Below, in pieces: positions 15,001 through 24,734 of a DNA stretch of 64,000 nucleotides; position 1 is the stretch's first letter, and every line of letters starts with the position of its first letter. Origin of the DNA: Metellina segmentata (taxonomy: Eukaryota; Arthropoda; Arachnida; Araneae; Tetragnathidae). The notes beneath the pieces were generated by a model, which made no database searches, had not been told where the DNA came from, and was given only the letters and a program-made list of their open reading frames with translations. The stretch covers positions 95,303,172-95,367,171 of the forward strand of contig OX375874.1 in the NCBI GenBank assembly GCA_947359465.1, in the 5' to 3' direction. The translations under genes were made by a program, and so were the position numbers.

Positions 15001-18000
15001 CTGATATAAAGATTTCTTGTTACAGCCCGAACTTTCACTTTACTGCCCCTAAGCACAGAATGCTAACCCTGTTTTATCATTGCTATTCTGAAAGTTGAAC
15101 ATAAATACATTTATATCTTAAATGCTTTGTACAATTACTTTTGTAATCTCCAAATACATTTAAATACTTTTTTTAATATTTTGAAGCAAATGGTATTTAT
15201 ATAAAATTAGGTTTCTTAATTGAAGCAGTTAAGGGTAGTTTCCTCATAAAATGAAATGTTTCAAACCCAAAGCACTTTTAAGGAAAGATGGTTAAAATGT
15301 ATGTTTTAAAAGCTTTTCTTGTCAACAGAAAATGTAAAAGACGTTCAATTATATTTTGAAAATTCCAACTAGTTTAACGCTCCAAGAATCATTTTAGTAC
15401 TACAACCCATATCAGCACTCGGATGTTACAGATTTTATAGATACAATATATGGACAAAAGCATTTGGACACTACAGATGTTCGGAGGAGTATCCATCTTA
15501 GTGTGGGGTTGTTTTCCCTGGTTTGGACTCTGCCCATTTTTTTATGTACCTGCTACAATGAACATTGACCTGTACTTCCATATTCAGGATAATTCGGCCT
15601 TGCCTACACTATGGCAATACTATGGTAATGATGGTTCTTTCTGGTCCACCATTCAGGTTTGGGGCAATGGATCATCCACCCAGTGGGTGGACCATCATTG
15701 CCCCTAACAAAGGACAGCACAATTTACATCCATGCCCTGACCCCGGATTCGAACCAGGAACCTTCTGATCCAGAGGCCAACACCTTGACCACTAGAATGG
15801 TTGGTCGGCAAAAAAAGTTAACGATAAATTATTTAACGTTAGTTAAATAAATTTTAAAATTACCGGACAAAAAGTTTTCTTGATTTAGGCTAGACTTTAA
15901 AGGTCAAATGCCCCCCCCCCCTCCAAAAAAAATGCCACTTGTATTTTAATAGATTAATAAAAAATAATTGTTAGCATGTATCTGTTTAACATGTATTTTG
16001 AGTTTGAACCATTAGTTTAAGTTCTTTTGCATCAGTATATTTTATTGCATATACTAACATTTATTTCTTGGTACTCTATCAATTCCATTATTTCTTTTTA
16101 AAACAAATCTTTCTTTTCATGGCATGAAAGGGAGATAAGGGTTGAGGAGGGGAGAGGACTATTTATAGGACGAAAAAGAACAGAGTGAGTGTGTGATTCT
16201 CTATCATATGTGCTTTGTTAACTTCAAGGGGAATGAATATCCAAATAGGAAAAATAACTCGTCTCTTGCACAGAACTAGTGTCAATTTTGGAGCAGGTTT
16301 GTATAAGATGCTGACCACTTTAATTCTTGAATTATTTCAGGGTCAGCGTACAGTTTACAGACTAACTTTGGTGAAAGCTTGGAATACAGATGAAATAGAA
16401 GGCTATGCTAATTTAGTGCAACTGGGTGAACCAGATTTCATTGAAATTAAGGTTCGTTGAAAGAATTCTTTGTTTCATTTATTTCTGTTGCATTGTATTG
16501 TAATAATTATACCAATATTATATGTTTTAGGGTGTTACATATTGTGGAACATCTAAAAGCAGTTCAATAACCATGGAAAATATTCCTTGGCATGAAGAGG
16601 TTTTGACATTTGGTTCAAAATTGACAGATCTTCTTCCTGACTATGAGCTAGTATGTGAACATGAGCATTCAAACTGCATTTTGATTGCTCATAAAAAGGT
16701 AGCTGTAAATTTTTCTATATTCGATTTGATTTCAATATTTATGATAATACTAGCAAAACTATCCGACATCACTCAAGTTGAATTGGGTAACTATAGATTG
16801 GAAGTGACCAGAAATATAATAGCTTTCCTCTTTTGTAGTAAAATGCCCAATCATTTATGTGTAAAATTATTTGTAACCCCTTTTTGACATTCTTACAAAT
16901 TCCACAACCTACTTTGGTCATCCTGTTCATGCATATCCATCCATGTAATACATTTTACATATAATTGCACCCCTGCTACAGGTACAAACTGACAAAAAGG
17001 GACAGACAATAAAGTAACTACCACAATAGACAATTTTAAAGGAAGATTAGGAACACTGATGTTTATTTTTTTTTTTTAGCAAATGTTTTTTCTTGAAAAT
17101 TCTATGTAATAAAGGCCTAGTTTGGATATTTTTAAAATGAACATTCTTTCAAAAATGGCAAAATGCAACATTTTTTAAAAATTATGTTGGGCACTCGATT
17201 TCTAATTATATGCCACTAGAAGGCCAGAAGCAATGGTCAGTTGTGAAGGAGCACCTAATGGGCAACCATCATTACCCCTAATTAAGAACAGCAGAATTAC
17301 ATCCATGCCCTGACCCCAGATTCGAACCAGGAATGAGGCCAACACCTTAACCACTAGACCGGTTGGTCTGTGGTATCCAATCCAACAAAAAAATTATTTA
17401 TTCTAACTTACATGCCACTTTAAATCAAATACTTTGCGGTACTGTTGCATGTGATGAAAAAGAAAAGCAATTTATTAAAATAATAAATATTTAAAAAAAA
17501 TAATAGTTGGACAGGGGAAGTTGTTTTAAAGAATGGGTATGCTACTGAGTTCAATCGCTAGATGAATGCAAGTACTCACAGTATGCAGTTTCATGAAAAT
17601 ATATTCAACCGTTTGAACTTAGCATGTGCACACACATACAGTTAGACAGACACCAAATGCACGAGTGACGGATTTGGCATCAGAAGTGTCTAATACGGAT
17701 GAAAAACTTAGTGCGTTCTCATCTAATAATTTTCTTTTTGGAATATGTTCCTTTCCAATTATCTTTAAAATTTTAAATCATGATCAGTTAAAATTTTTGA
17801 TCAAATATGTACAGTGAGTTAATAAAAACCAGACACTCCAAATGAAATTCGTAGGAACAGTAGTAAACTTAGAATTAAGGATATTCAAAAGAGCTGTATA
17901 TTATGTCATTTATTGCACTTTTTAATGCTAACATTTACAATTTCATAACAATTTATATTTATGAAAAATAAGAAAATACAACATATTTTTCTCAAAAAAA

Positions 18001-20185
18001 AAACAGGCACAATGAATTTTAATTCTTAGAGTGCATTCTGTAAAATTTTGTTACAACTGAAAGGCGTTTAGGCATGATTCAGCTGATTTTTATGGAAAGA
18101 TGGTGAAATACACTTGCTGTTTGCATTGTTTTGTTGAAAATGTGATGCTCTTAAGCTTTTTGCTCTAAGTAGTTCCATAAAAATTTTCAACAATAAAATT
18201 TTGGTGCTGGAAAGTCGTTTTGATTATGTGGGAGCAGTTTATACAGTAAGGTAAACCTTGTTAGATTATTTTCTTAATCAAAGTAAGTGTTTTTGATTCC
18301 AATTTATCATATGGTTTCTTGAGATTCATTTCCAGATTGTCAATATGCACTTAATGATCCATAATTTCTATTTATGAAAGGTAGTTAGCCTATCTTACAC
18401 ACTAACCTTGATGCTCATGCCCAAATAATTACAGAACTTCCATCATGTTTTGCAGTGGATTTCAAATTTCGATAATTTGGCTTTTTAGTTTAGCTTTGTT
18501 ACAGCTTCAGTCTATGATTATCACATTGGCAATGGCCTTGGTGCATTTTTAGTAACGAGCTATGGGATGATAAGGCAACCCATCTGTATTACGTTTATTT
18601 CTTTTTTTAAGGCAACCTCGGCAAGCGGAAAGTTTAAACTCGTTTGATTTCATTGGTTAATTTGAAATTTTTTCTTTGATTCCATTGGTTATTTTAATTT
18701 TAAACTATCCTTTGATTTCATTGGTCGTTTACACTGTTTTTCTTTTTCATTGTTTCTTTTAATAGTTTCTTGCCAGTTGCAGAATTTTCTTTCATTTAAA
18801 TTTATGTAACGGTACAGTGCTATCGTCTCAGGTTATATTTTATTTACATATGCAATATATTTTTTGAAACGTTTACAAATGTATTTTTGAAGCTTGTTAC
18901 TCTCCATTGTAAAAAGAAAAGGATAATTCTTGGAAGACATTATAAGTGCGTCAAAAAAAACCCGCCACTGCGATAAACGTAGACTGAAGCTGTACCTTAA
19001 CGTTCTTTAGCTAACTTTTCTGATTTCTAGCTAGCTTTGGCAGTGCTCTTCTAGTGCATCAGCTAGCTCTGGCACTTAAGCATTGTTTTCCTCATTAATT
19101 CTTGTTATCTGAGTTTCATCCATATTGAAAAATATTTGCTTGGCTTTAATTTGTCTTCGTCACAATTTTAATAATCTTTTCAGGTTATAATGATTTAAAA
19201 TACATCTAAATATGTAATAAACAAAATCTAATAAAATTCAACTTCTATTAGACCTGTAGTAAAAGTCTCATGATCACATCTAATTGATCAACCTCAATAT
19301 CAGGAATTTTTTCATGAAAAAGTCGATAGTCCAATTTTTATTTATTAGACATACATATATATATATATATATGAATTATTATAAAACTTTGAGTACCAGT
19401 ACAAAATCTAGAATCCTCCAGAGCTCTGCCATTCCAAATTTCGGATTACTCGCATTTTTTGTCGAAAAAACGTTAATCTGACCCTTTCCACACGAATTTT
19501 ACGTTTGCAATAGTAAAATGGCAGATATATAAATAGGAATAATTTTAAAAAATGGAAAAACCTTTTTAATACAATGCAACAAGTTTTACTTTCAAATCTT
19601 TTAATTTTTCTACTTGGAATTCACTCTGAACGTCTGTCATTTTGCGTTGTTTTATTAATTAGGTCCAGGTTTTAACTCCTTGTTCTTTAAAAATTGTCGG
19701 AACAATGTAAAAAAGTGGGGGTGGGAATCGTCGGTTAGAAAAAATTTGGATTTTGGATGTCCGGATATGAGATTTTGTACTGTACTAGCATTATAAAGTG
19801 CAATAAATGACCTTTGATTTATTAGTTCCAATTCGTATGACTGTTTTGATCAATTTCACTCCCATGTCCAGTTTAAACCTAGACTCATTGTATGAATGAG
19901 AACATCAAAATTGTATGTAGTGTTGAACTTTATTTGTTTTGAAATTAAAGTTTGTTTTTCTTTTAGTTTCAAATTAATGGAACCTGGTGTACATGGATTG
20001 ATTATGATAAATATCATGCTCTCATAAAAAAGTATACTGAATCAGAAGGAGCAGATACATTTACCAGCCTAGAGTATACTTATCCAACCCCAGAGTGGGC
20101 TGTTATTGGTGCCAAAGAGAGAGGGTTTGATCCAAAGGAAGTTCGTTTCTTCAGAAAGTCCAAGAAAGATATTTCTGGTTGTTAA
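1..20185 (+). CDS. TYW1: TYW1, tRNA 4-demethylwyosine synthase (5' partial, 13 exons in window)
   Basis: Radical-SAM enzyme that condenses N1-methylguanosine-37 of tRNA-Phe with pyruvate to make 4-demethylwyosine, the tricyclic step of wybutosine synthesis. Exons: 1-69, 154-234, 7647-7751, 9219-9413, 10629-10719, 11395-11483, 11564-11650, 12872-13110, 13233-13342, 13895-14208, 16341-16451, 16531-16698, 19967-20185 (stop TAA). All internal junctions are GT-AG and phases agree, giving 625 residues plus stop; vertebrate TYW1 is about 730, so only a short N-terminus is missing. Residues 1-14 are hydrophobic, like the family's N-terminal membrane anchor. A flavodoxin domain follows (FGTQTGNAK at the FMN loop; VFGLGNS), then an acidic linker in exons 5-7. 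Counting from the first residue in the window, C275, C288 and C301 are spaced C-X12-C-X12-C, matching the second [4Fe-4S] site of TYW1; C310, C314 and C317 form the radical-SAM CX3CX2C (ACANKCVFCWR). The wyosine-base domain includes WHEEV and CEHEHSNC. No lesion seen. Confidence 0.96.
781..2850. repeat. Long imperfect inverted repeat (foldback) inside hAT-like copy 1
   Basis: Arms about 781-1425 and about 2150-2850 are reverse complements, separated by about 0.7 kb. Matching landmarks: GACGAAGATATTGATTACGA near 867 with its complement near 2760; TACCGACAACGGTCC near 1071 with a near-complement near 2600; GGTCATTCTTAGATTGTTTT near 1328 with its complement near 2250. The arms differ by many substitutions and indels, so the structure is old. 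The left arm carries a 25-bp unit (ATATATTTTAATCTTGAAGT) about four times at 1153-1250; the right arm has one. Confidence 0.75.
2860..3120 (+). repeat. Two direct copies of a ~110-bp unit with a period near 155 bp
   Basis: TGCAAAATTTTCCGCAGATT near 2870 and GGTAAAATTTTCCGCAAATT near 3030 begin similar stretches, each followed by TTTGAA/TCCGTTGAA, then AGCGYGAAGATATAAA. The same unit recurs in the dispersed repeats at 23908-24734 and 30713-31549, so it is part of one family. Confidence 0.6.
4490..5560 (+). pseudogene. Transposase-like remnant of hAT-like copy 1
   Basis: Broken reading frames on + strand, matching the minus-strand remnant in copy 2. Readable parts include WNQFFRLRDISGVDPKYPVV, then [20 protein letters not shown] (resembling the C-terminal dimerisation region of hAT-type transposases), then a lysine/glutamate-rich coiled-coil tail. 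Stops and frame changes at about 5030, 5234 and 5277 show it is dead. No catalytic triad could be placed. Confidence 0.6.
6881..7516 (-). mobile_element. Internally deleted mariner/Tc1-type element in TYW1 intron 2
   Basis: Inverted ends (CAAGGGCTATTCAATAAA at 6881 and near-complement ending at 7516) flanked by TA (6879-6880, 7517-7518). On the minus strand the remnant reads YNLDLAPCDFFLFPNLKK, the C-terminal signature of mariner-type transposases, after a frameshift near 7190. About 640 bp remains of an expected 1.3 kb. Confidence 0.8.
7923..8305. mobile_element. TA-flanked MITE, family M, copy A
   Basis: 383 bp with inverted ends (CAATACAAAGTCCAAAATCC and complement of CAGTACGAAGTACAAATCCG), TA on both sides. 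The interior (AACCTGGACCTAATTGAT) is shared with copies at 19397-19782 and 40375-40774. No coding capacity; the TIR style fits a pogo/Tigger-derived MITE. Lies in TYW1 intron 3. Confidence 0.8.
9619..9804 (+). mobile_element. tRNA-derived SINE with 13-bp target duplication, TYW1 intron 4
   Basis: The body, 9632-9791, is bounded by perfect 13-bp direct repeats TCTGAAATCCTGA (9619-9631 and 9792-9804). It contains an A-box-like TGGCTTAGTGGGTTTGCCC and a B-box-like GCAAGTTCAATTCC, as expected for a tRNA-headed SINE. A relative lies on the minus strand at about 50881-51207. Confidence 0.8.
9816..10461 (-). mobile_element. Deleted pogo/Tigger-type element, TYW1 intron 4
   Basis: Inverted ends CAGTAGAACTCCAATTATC / complement of GATAACTGGAGTTCTATTG, flanked by TA (9814-9815, 10462-10463). 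On the minus strand, fragments at 10386-10171 and 10202-10014 match the tail of Tigger transposases (CSAEDVCKWLL; DTVLKCMERQSECDHLQLL; VKHMRDLAAQKQ) in two frames. The DDE core is deleted. It starts 11 bp from the SINE above. Confidence 0.8.
11095..11230 (-). mobile_element. Decayed tRNA-SINE, family S1
   Basis: The minus strand reads ATTGGTCTGGTGGTCAGGGT near 11215, followed by GGTTTCTGGCATGGATG, matching the head and post-B-box of S1 copies at 15656-15810 and 17225-17370. The B box itself is lost. Confidence 0.55.
15430..15655 (+). mobile_element. Tc1-like transposase fragment with one end
   Basis: ATATGGACAAAAGCATTTGG at 15449 resembles the terminal repeat of Tc1-like elements and is fused to mid-transposase coding FGGVSILVWGCFPWFGL, DNSALPTLWQ, so the N-terminal half was deleted. 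The 3' side is cut by the S1 SINE. Confidence 0.75.
15656..15810 (-). mobile_element. tRNA-derived SINE, family S1
   Basis: The minus strand reads TAGTGGTCAAGGTGTTGGCC (A box), then GGTTCGAATCCGGGGTC (good B box), then a non-tRNA tail. It does not fold as a full functional tRNA because the tail replaces the 3' half. It sits within or beside the Tc1 fragment in TYW1 intron 10. Confidence 0.75.
17225..17370 (-). mobile_element. tRNA-derived SINE, family S1, second good copy
   Basis: The minus strand reads CTAGTGGTTAAGGTGTTGGC and GGTTCGAATCTGGGGTCAGG, then the same tail as the 15656 copy. It has a short deletion between the A and B boxes. TYW1 intron 12. Confidence 0.75.
18643..18727 (+). repeat. 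Three ~33-bp repeats each with an inverted CCAAT box
   Basis: TTTGATTTCATTGGTTA at 18643, TTTGATTCCATTGGTTA at 18675 and TTTGATTTCATTGGTCG at 18711. ATTGG is the complement of CCAAT. It lies within the Tc1-like interval; a promoter role is unproven. Confidence 0.5.
19352..19371. repeat. (TA)n microsatellite
   Basis: About ten TA dinucleotides just left of MITE copy B. Confidence 0.8.
19397..19782. mobile_element. TA-flanked MITE, family M, copy B
   Basis: 386 bp; ends CAGTACAAAATC and complement of GATTTTGTACTG. The interior matches copies A and C in reverse orientation (AATTAGGTCCAGGTT). Nested in the Tc1-like element. Confidence 0.8.
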
Positions 20186-21681
20186 TCACTTCATAAAATG
20201 AAATCAACAACATTTGTCTGCAAGGATGCAGTTCTAAAATTGTGTGAATGGCTACTATTTATGATCATTTTCATTTCTTGTTGATTTGTTATTCATCTGT
20301 GCTTTGTAACAACTCATTAAAAATTGCTATGTACTTTTATTCATTTGTTTGTTAAATTTTTCACCGAAATGATGAAATATATTTCCTTTGAAACTTTCAA
20401 GTACGCATTAATTATACATTTTTATACAGAAATGTTTTTCGAACAGAATACATGTAACAGAAATGTGTAAAATCTTTAACCACTAAACAGGATTTTTCCA
20501 GATTTATTTTAAAAGTTGTCATTTTTTATTTTAATTTATCAAAATTTACAAGTCAAATTGTAGTCACAATGATACTTGAATATTTAGATTTTTTTTTTGT
20601 CTCAAATATAGACATTTACCCTGACAGTTGACTTTTTCAAACATTAATGTTCAGCTGAGAAGTGTGCTTTACAATTCTGGTACAGAAAGCAAATCTTTGT
20701 TTGCACTATTATACTTAACTATTTATTCTTTCTGTTTCAAAGTCATCTGTTTGACAAATTTTTAACTAATTTAAACTTAACAAATTTTTCACTTTTTTTT
20801 TAATAAGTAGAAAGCTAAAAATAGGAACAGAAATGAAACTGAATATACAGTACACATAAAAATCAAAAATACCAAAATCAGCGCATGTAGGGTGTTCAGC
20901 AAAACAATTGTGGTTGCTTTTGTGAAGATATTAACTGGATTTGAAGGAATAAAATTACCTCTTGTTCATCTTTTCAACCATCTTCCTTATCAAATCAGTA
21001 TTTGTTAATCACTGGCATTTTTTAAATAATTATTTAAACCATTAAGAAAAAAATTTTAATTTCACAAAATATTTATAAATTGAGTAAAAACTATATAAAA
21101 TATGGAAGAATTTTGGCAATAGAATGTTTACATTTTGTGGTAATATCTAACCACTCTTATTTTAAATAAATGGTGAGCTCTTTCATGAATGTTGCTTTTA
21201 TGGAAAACCTTTACTTACTTTTGGATCATTAAGAACCACAAGAAATATGAATGAGTACATTATGTACCAATGTTTGAAACTAATAAGTTTGAGGTTTTGA
21301 AAATAGTGCTAAAATAAGAATGCTAACACTTGAAAAGATTATTGTTTACATTTTAACTGATTATACATTAAACACCAATTGTTTTTGTTATTAACAAGAA
21401 ATTAAAGTTTACATAAAATTCAAACCAATATTAAAATATATTTTTTATAAATCATTTTGGAAACTGATGGATAACTAAGCTTAATTAATAAACCCCAATT
21501 TTAGTTTAGGATAGATATTTTCAAAAACTGGTGGTTTGATGATGAAAGAAGAAATTTTCATAAGCATAATTTCCATTTAATATAATTCTTACCATTACAA
21601 TTGCAATCAGCCTTTCAAACAAAATAGAATCAAACATTTTAACTCTTAACTAACACCTTTACTGCTATTTAAAACTAAATA
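20186..21681. other. Gene-free stretch after TYW1
   Basis: TYW1 3' UTR and then AT-rich single-copy-looking DNA. No conserved reading frame, repeat end or RNA gene was recognised. Confidence 0.5.
20316..20321 (+). promoter_or_regulatory. Probable TYW1 poly(A) signal
   Basis: ATTAAA hexamer 131 bp after the TYW1 stop codon, the first good poly(A) signal variant downstream. Cleavage would be expected some 10-30 bp further on. This is inference from position and motif only. Confidence 0.45.
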
Positions 21682-22912
21682 TTTGGTCATCCGGAAAATT
21701 CTGCGGCTTTTTTATGATAAATGCCAACAAATCAGTACAAAACCATAAGAAAATATCGAATCACATAAGCATCATTTTGTTCTATGATTTTTTGCCATCT
21801 TTCTTGCAGCTGGAAAATTCTTTTTTTTTTTTTTAAATCTTATCAGGCTTTTTTATAAAGAAGTCATCAAGGTGCTGTTTGACTGTCTCCAAAGAATTGA
21901 ACTTCAGGCCGTTCAGAGTATTTTGAAGCAACCTGAAGAGGTAAAAATCTGAGGGGCAAGGTCTGGTGAATATGGGGGGGGGGTGACACAAAACATCTCA
22001 ACTATACTCAATAAATCTGTCTGACATACAGCGAAATGTGTGGCCTCGTATTGTCATGCTGAAAGACAACACCTCGACAATTGGTCAGTTCTGGTGGCTG
22101 TTTCGCTTTCTACTTTTAATACTGCCATTTGAGAACATTATTTTTCCGAATTTACTGTCTGATTTTGTAGAAACAATTCATAATGAAAAATTCCTTTCTA
22201 GTCCAACCATACACAAATCATTGCTTTTTTGGGATACAGCCCCCCTCTCGATGTTACTTAGGTTCATTTGGCTAACCCCAAGATCTATCTCTTGTAACAT
22301 TATTGTATAGCATCCACTTCTCATCTCCGGTAATGAACTCTTTAAAAAAAGGAGCTTCTTCATTTCGTTGCAGCAAATAATCGCATGCCGAAATTCGAGC
22401 AAGCATATTCTGCTGTGGTAAAGTATGGGGTACCCATACATCTCTTAGCGGCTTACATACCCAATCTTCAGATGATCATGAACTGCACTTTTGGGGATAT
22501 TTAGTTCGATAGTTCCTGAACTGTGTAAAGTAGATGTTCAGCGATGGCATCTTCTAATAGGTCCTCGTTTACAGAGGATGGTCGTCTTCGTGGCTGAAAT
22601 TTCCACGCCTAAATTTATCAAACCACCTTCGAGCTGTCATCAGAAACAGCACCAGCATACATTTTACGAGCAGTCTGACTAGCATTTTTCCTTTCTTAAA
22701 ATAAAAGAGCATAATATGACGGAAATGAACTTTATGGTTTCCATTCTTAGCACTGCAGTGAAATAAATATTGACGCAACTCAAGCTAGAATTGTGCAGTG
22801 AAAGCAGAATAGACCGAATGTACACGTCTGCTTCAATCAAGGTCACTCCTTAGCAGTAGCAAAATAATAACAGAACGATTTGAAAAACCGCAGAACTTTT
22901 TGGATGACCCAA
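21682..22912 (-). mobile_element. Mariner element, near full length, decayed
   Basis: 1231 bp with inverted ends (TTGGTCATCCGGAAAATTCT and complement of AGAACTTTTTGGATGACCCA) and TA on both sides. On the minus strand the N-terminal helix-turn-helix region reads RHIMLFYFKKGK, then RRWFDKFRRGNF after a frame change, then further shifted fragments. A poly-G run at 21975 and several stops show it is inactive. Confidence 0.85.
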
Positions 22913-22934
22913 TATAAACACACATTGTTAATAC

Positions 22935-23228
22935 AAATACAAATATTGACGACCAGCTACAGGCTCAAGCCCAACAAGGCTGGTCCTTTGTTTATGAATT
23001 CCCACCGACTATCCAATTGCATCTTAAATTCGTACGCTCCCTTTGAATTAACTATATTTTCTGGCAACGCGTTCCAATTGTTTATTACCCGATTGAAACG
23101 TGTCTTATTCAATTTATACCCATGGCCCCTTGTTCTGTTATCCCTATTGAAATTTAAGCCCTCTGTGTCCCCTTGTTTTACCAACTTGAAAAGCTGAATC
23201 AAATCCCCCCTCCTTCTCCTTTCCAGTG
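22935..23228 (-). mobile_element. 3' fragment of CR1/jockey-type LINE
   Basis: The minus strand encodes [20 protein letters not shown], matching the C-terminal end of the LINE at 52096-54240, with the same 3' tail (GACGACCAGCTACAGGCTCA on +) and the terminal ATTTGTATTTGTA repeat. It directly abuts the mariner. Severe 5' truncation is typical of LINE insertion. Confidence 0.85.
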
Positions 23229-23907
23229 TAATTCAATCAGAATACAAACTGACTCATGAAAACTAAGGTATGTGTTTCATACCAAGCATGTTTCTTAATA
23301 GATAGGAACATCTATTAATTTGCAATAAGCAAAATGGTAATATATTTTTCAGAACCATTTGTTAGAAACAGTACCAAAAATGAAAGTTAACTGCAAAAAA
23401 CTGTCTCAGCCTTCAAGTGAATCCAACCACCTAAACCAGGTGTGGGGGAACTCGGGATACATGGCTCGCCAGTGATTTCCCTCTCTCTGAATCCTGGACT
23501 TATCCAGCTTCCAGGACTTATCCAGAAGCTTGAAGAATTCAAGCTTCAAAAAATAAAAATAAAATTTTCCCCGAGCCATATTTTAAAACAAATTAGGAAA
23601 TTGGTAGGGTGTATGTTCAATGAGCTTGGTTAGAGAGAATGTAATTTCCTTTTTGGCAATTTTCCACTAAAGGAACACATTCAGACTATTAAAGATTTGC
23701 GTTTGAATAGGAAACAAAAATAGGATCTTAAGTTGAAAAGGAATACAGCCAGGGTGTAAAAAGGATTATTTTTTTGAAAAATCCGATTGTTTTATTTAAA
23801 TCATATTTTTTAATTAATTTGTTCCTATATGTTTAAGCATGTTACATGCAAATCAGTGTATGTTACATATTAATATAGTATGTGTTAGATAGGATGTTAT
23901 ATATTAA

Positions 23908-24734
23908 TACTAGCCGCTGCGTGGACAGCACGGCGTTGCCCGTGACAATTCTTTTCGTGGGGTCAAGCGTGACCACTGCTCGCCAACGCCCGGTGGTTTG
24001 TTTCGCAAATCAACACAACAGGCAACGCAGTGATGGCCTTGAAAGTGGCTAGTAGTAATAAATAAATGCCAATAAATTAATTTTAAAATATTTTAGATTA
24101 AAATTTAAAAATTAGGCTGGACACATTAAATTTTACTGATATTGAGAACATTAAGGAATGAGTCTCACCTCCACACGACATGACACAGGTTACAATTGCA
24201 AAATTATTTGTTTAAAGAAAATCGCATTTATGGTATGGATCTGGAGTAAAAAATTTCGCAGATTTCAAATCCGTTGAAATTTTTACTCTATCTTTAAAAA
24301 TCGAGAAGAGAATACCTCAAATTGTGTCATTGACCGTGACAAAGTTGAAATCGCTAGCAAGAAACTAATACTAATCACCGACGTGAATAAAAACACGCTA
24401 GAATATGAAATTCGTTTGGCATAGTTCCAAAGGCAGAAGGACGAAAATCGCAGTCTGTCCTTTCGTCAATGTGACATCAGCTCCGCAAGTGTCGTCGTAA
24501 CTTGGCACAGTTCCAAGGTAAAGTAACGCAATTTCCTTTCTTCAATCGAGGAGCTATGACGTCATATTCCCAAAAAGGAACGGAAGGTGAAAAACTAATA
24601 AATTAATTAAAAAATGTTCTAGTTTAAATTTTAAAATTAGGGCTGTTTGCCAAATTTTATTATTGTAAGTGCCATAGATTCGTCAGGACACTGAATACAT
24701 AGACACCGCACAGAAAAAACACTTCCTTTTATAA
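23908..24734 (+). repeat. Unclassified dispersed repeat R, copy 1
   Basis: Begins TACTAGCCGCTGCGTGG and ends CACTTCCTTTTATAA, as does copy 2 at 30713-31549. It contains GTTGCCCGTGACA and TTTCGCAAATCAA modules, the AATTTCGCAGATTTCAAATC unit also seen in the 2.9-kb region, and GATTCGTCAGGAC near the end. No coding frame. Class unknown. Confidence 0.7.

Larger units (their letters stand above)
17812..19890. mobile_element. Tc1-like element remnant with MITE M inserted, TYW1 intron 12
   Basis: Left end CAGTGAGTTAATAAAAACCA and right end (complement of GACTCATTG at 19882-19890) are imperfect inverted repeats flanked by TA at 17810-17811 and 19891-19892. The sequence further inside (GTCATTTATTGCAC near 17914 and its complement near 19793) also pairs. 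The coding part is heavily decayed; no domain can be read with confidence. MITE copy B splits the right arm. Confidence 0.55.

Noticed and set aside
15656..15810. A functional tRNA gene (good A and B boxes on the minus strand)
   Set aside because: The 3' half of the cloverleaf is replaced by a non-tRNA tail, and two more copies with the same tail occur; it is a SINE head.
22038..22441. Overlapping frames on both strands as candidate genes
   Set aside because: They lie inside the mariner at 21682-22912 and are fragments or shadows of its transposase.
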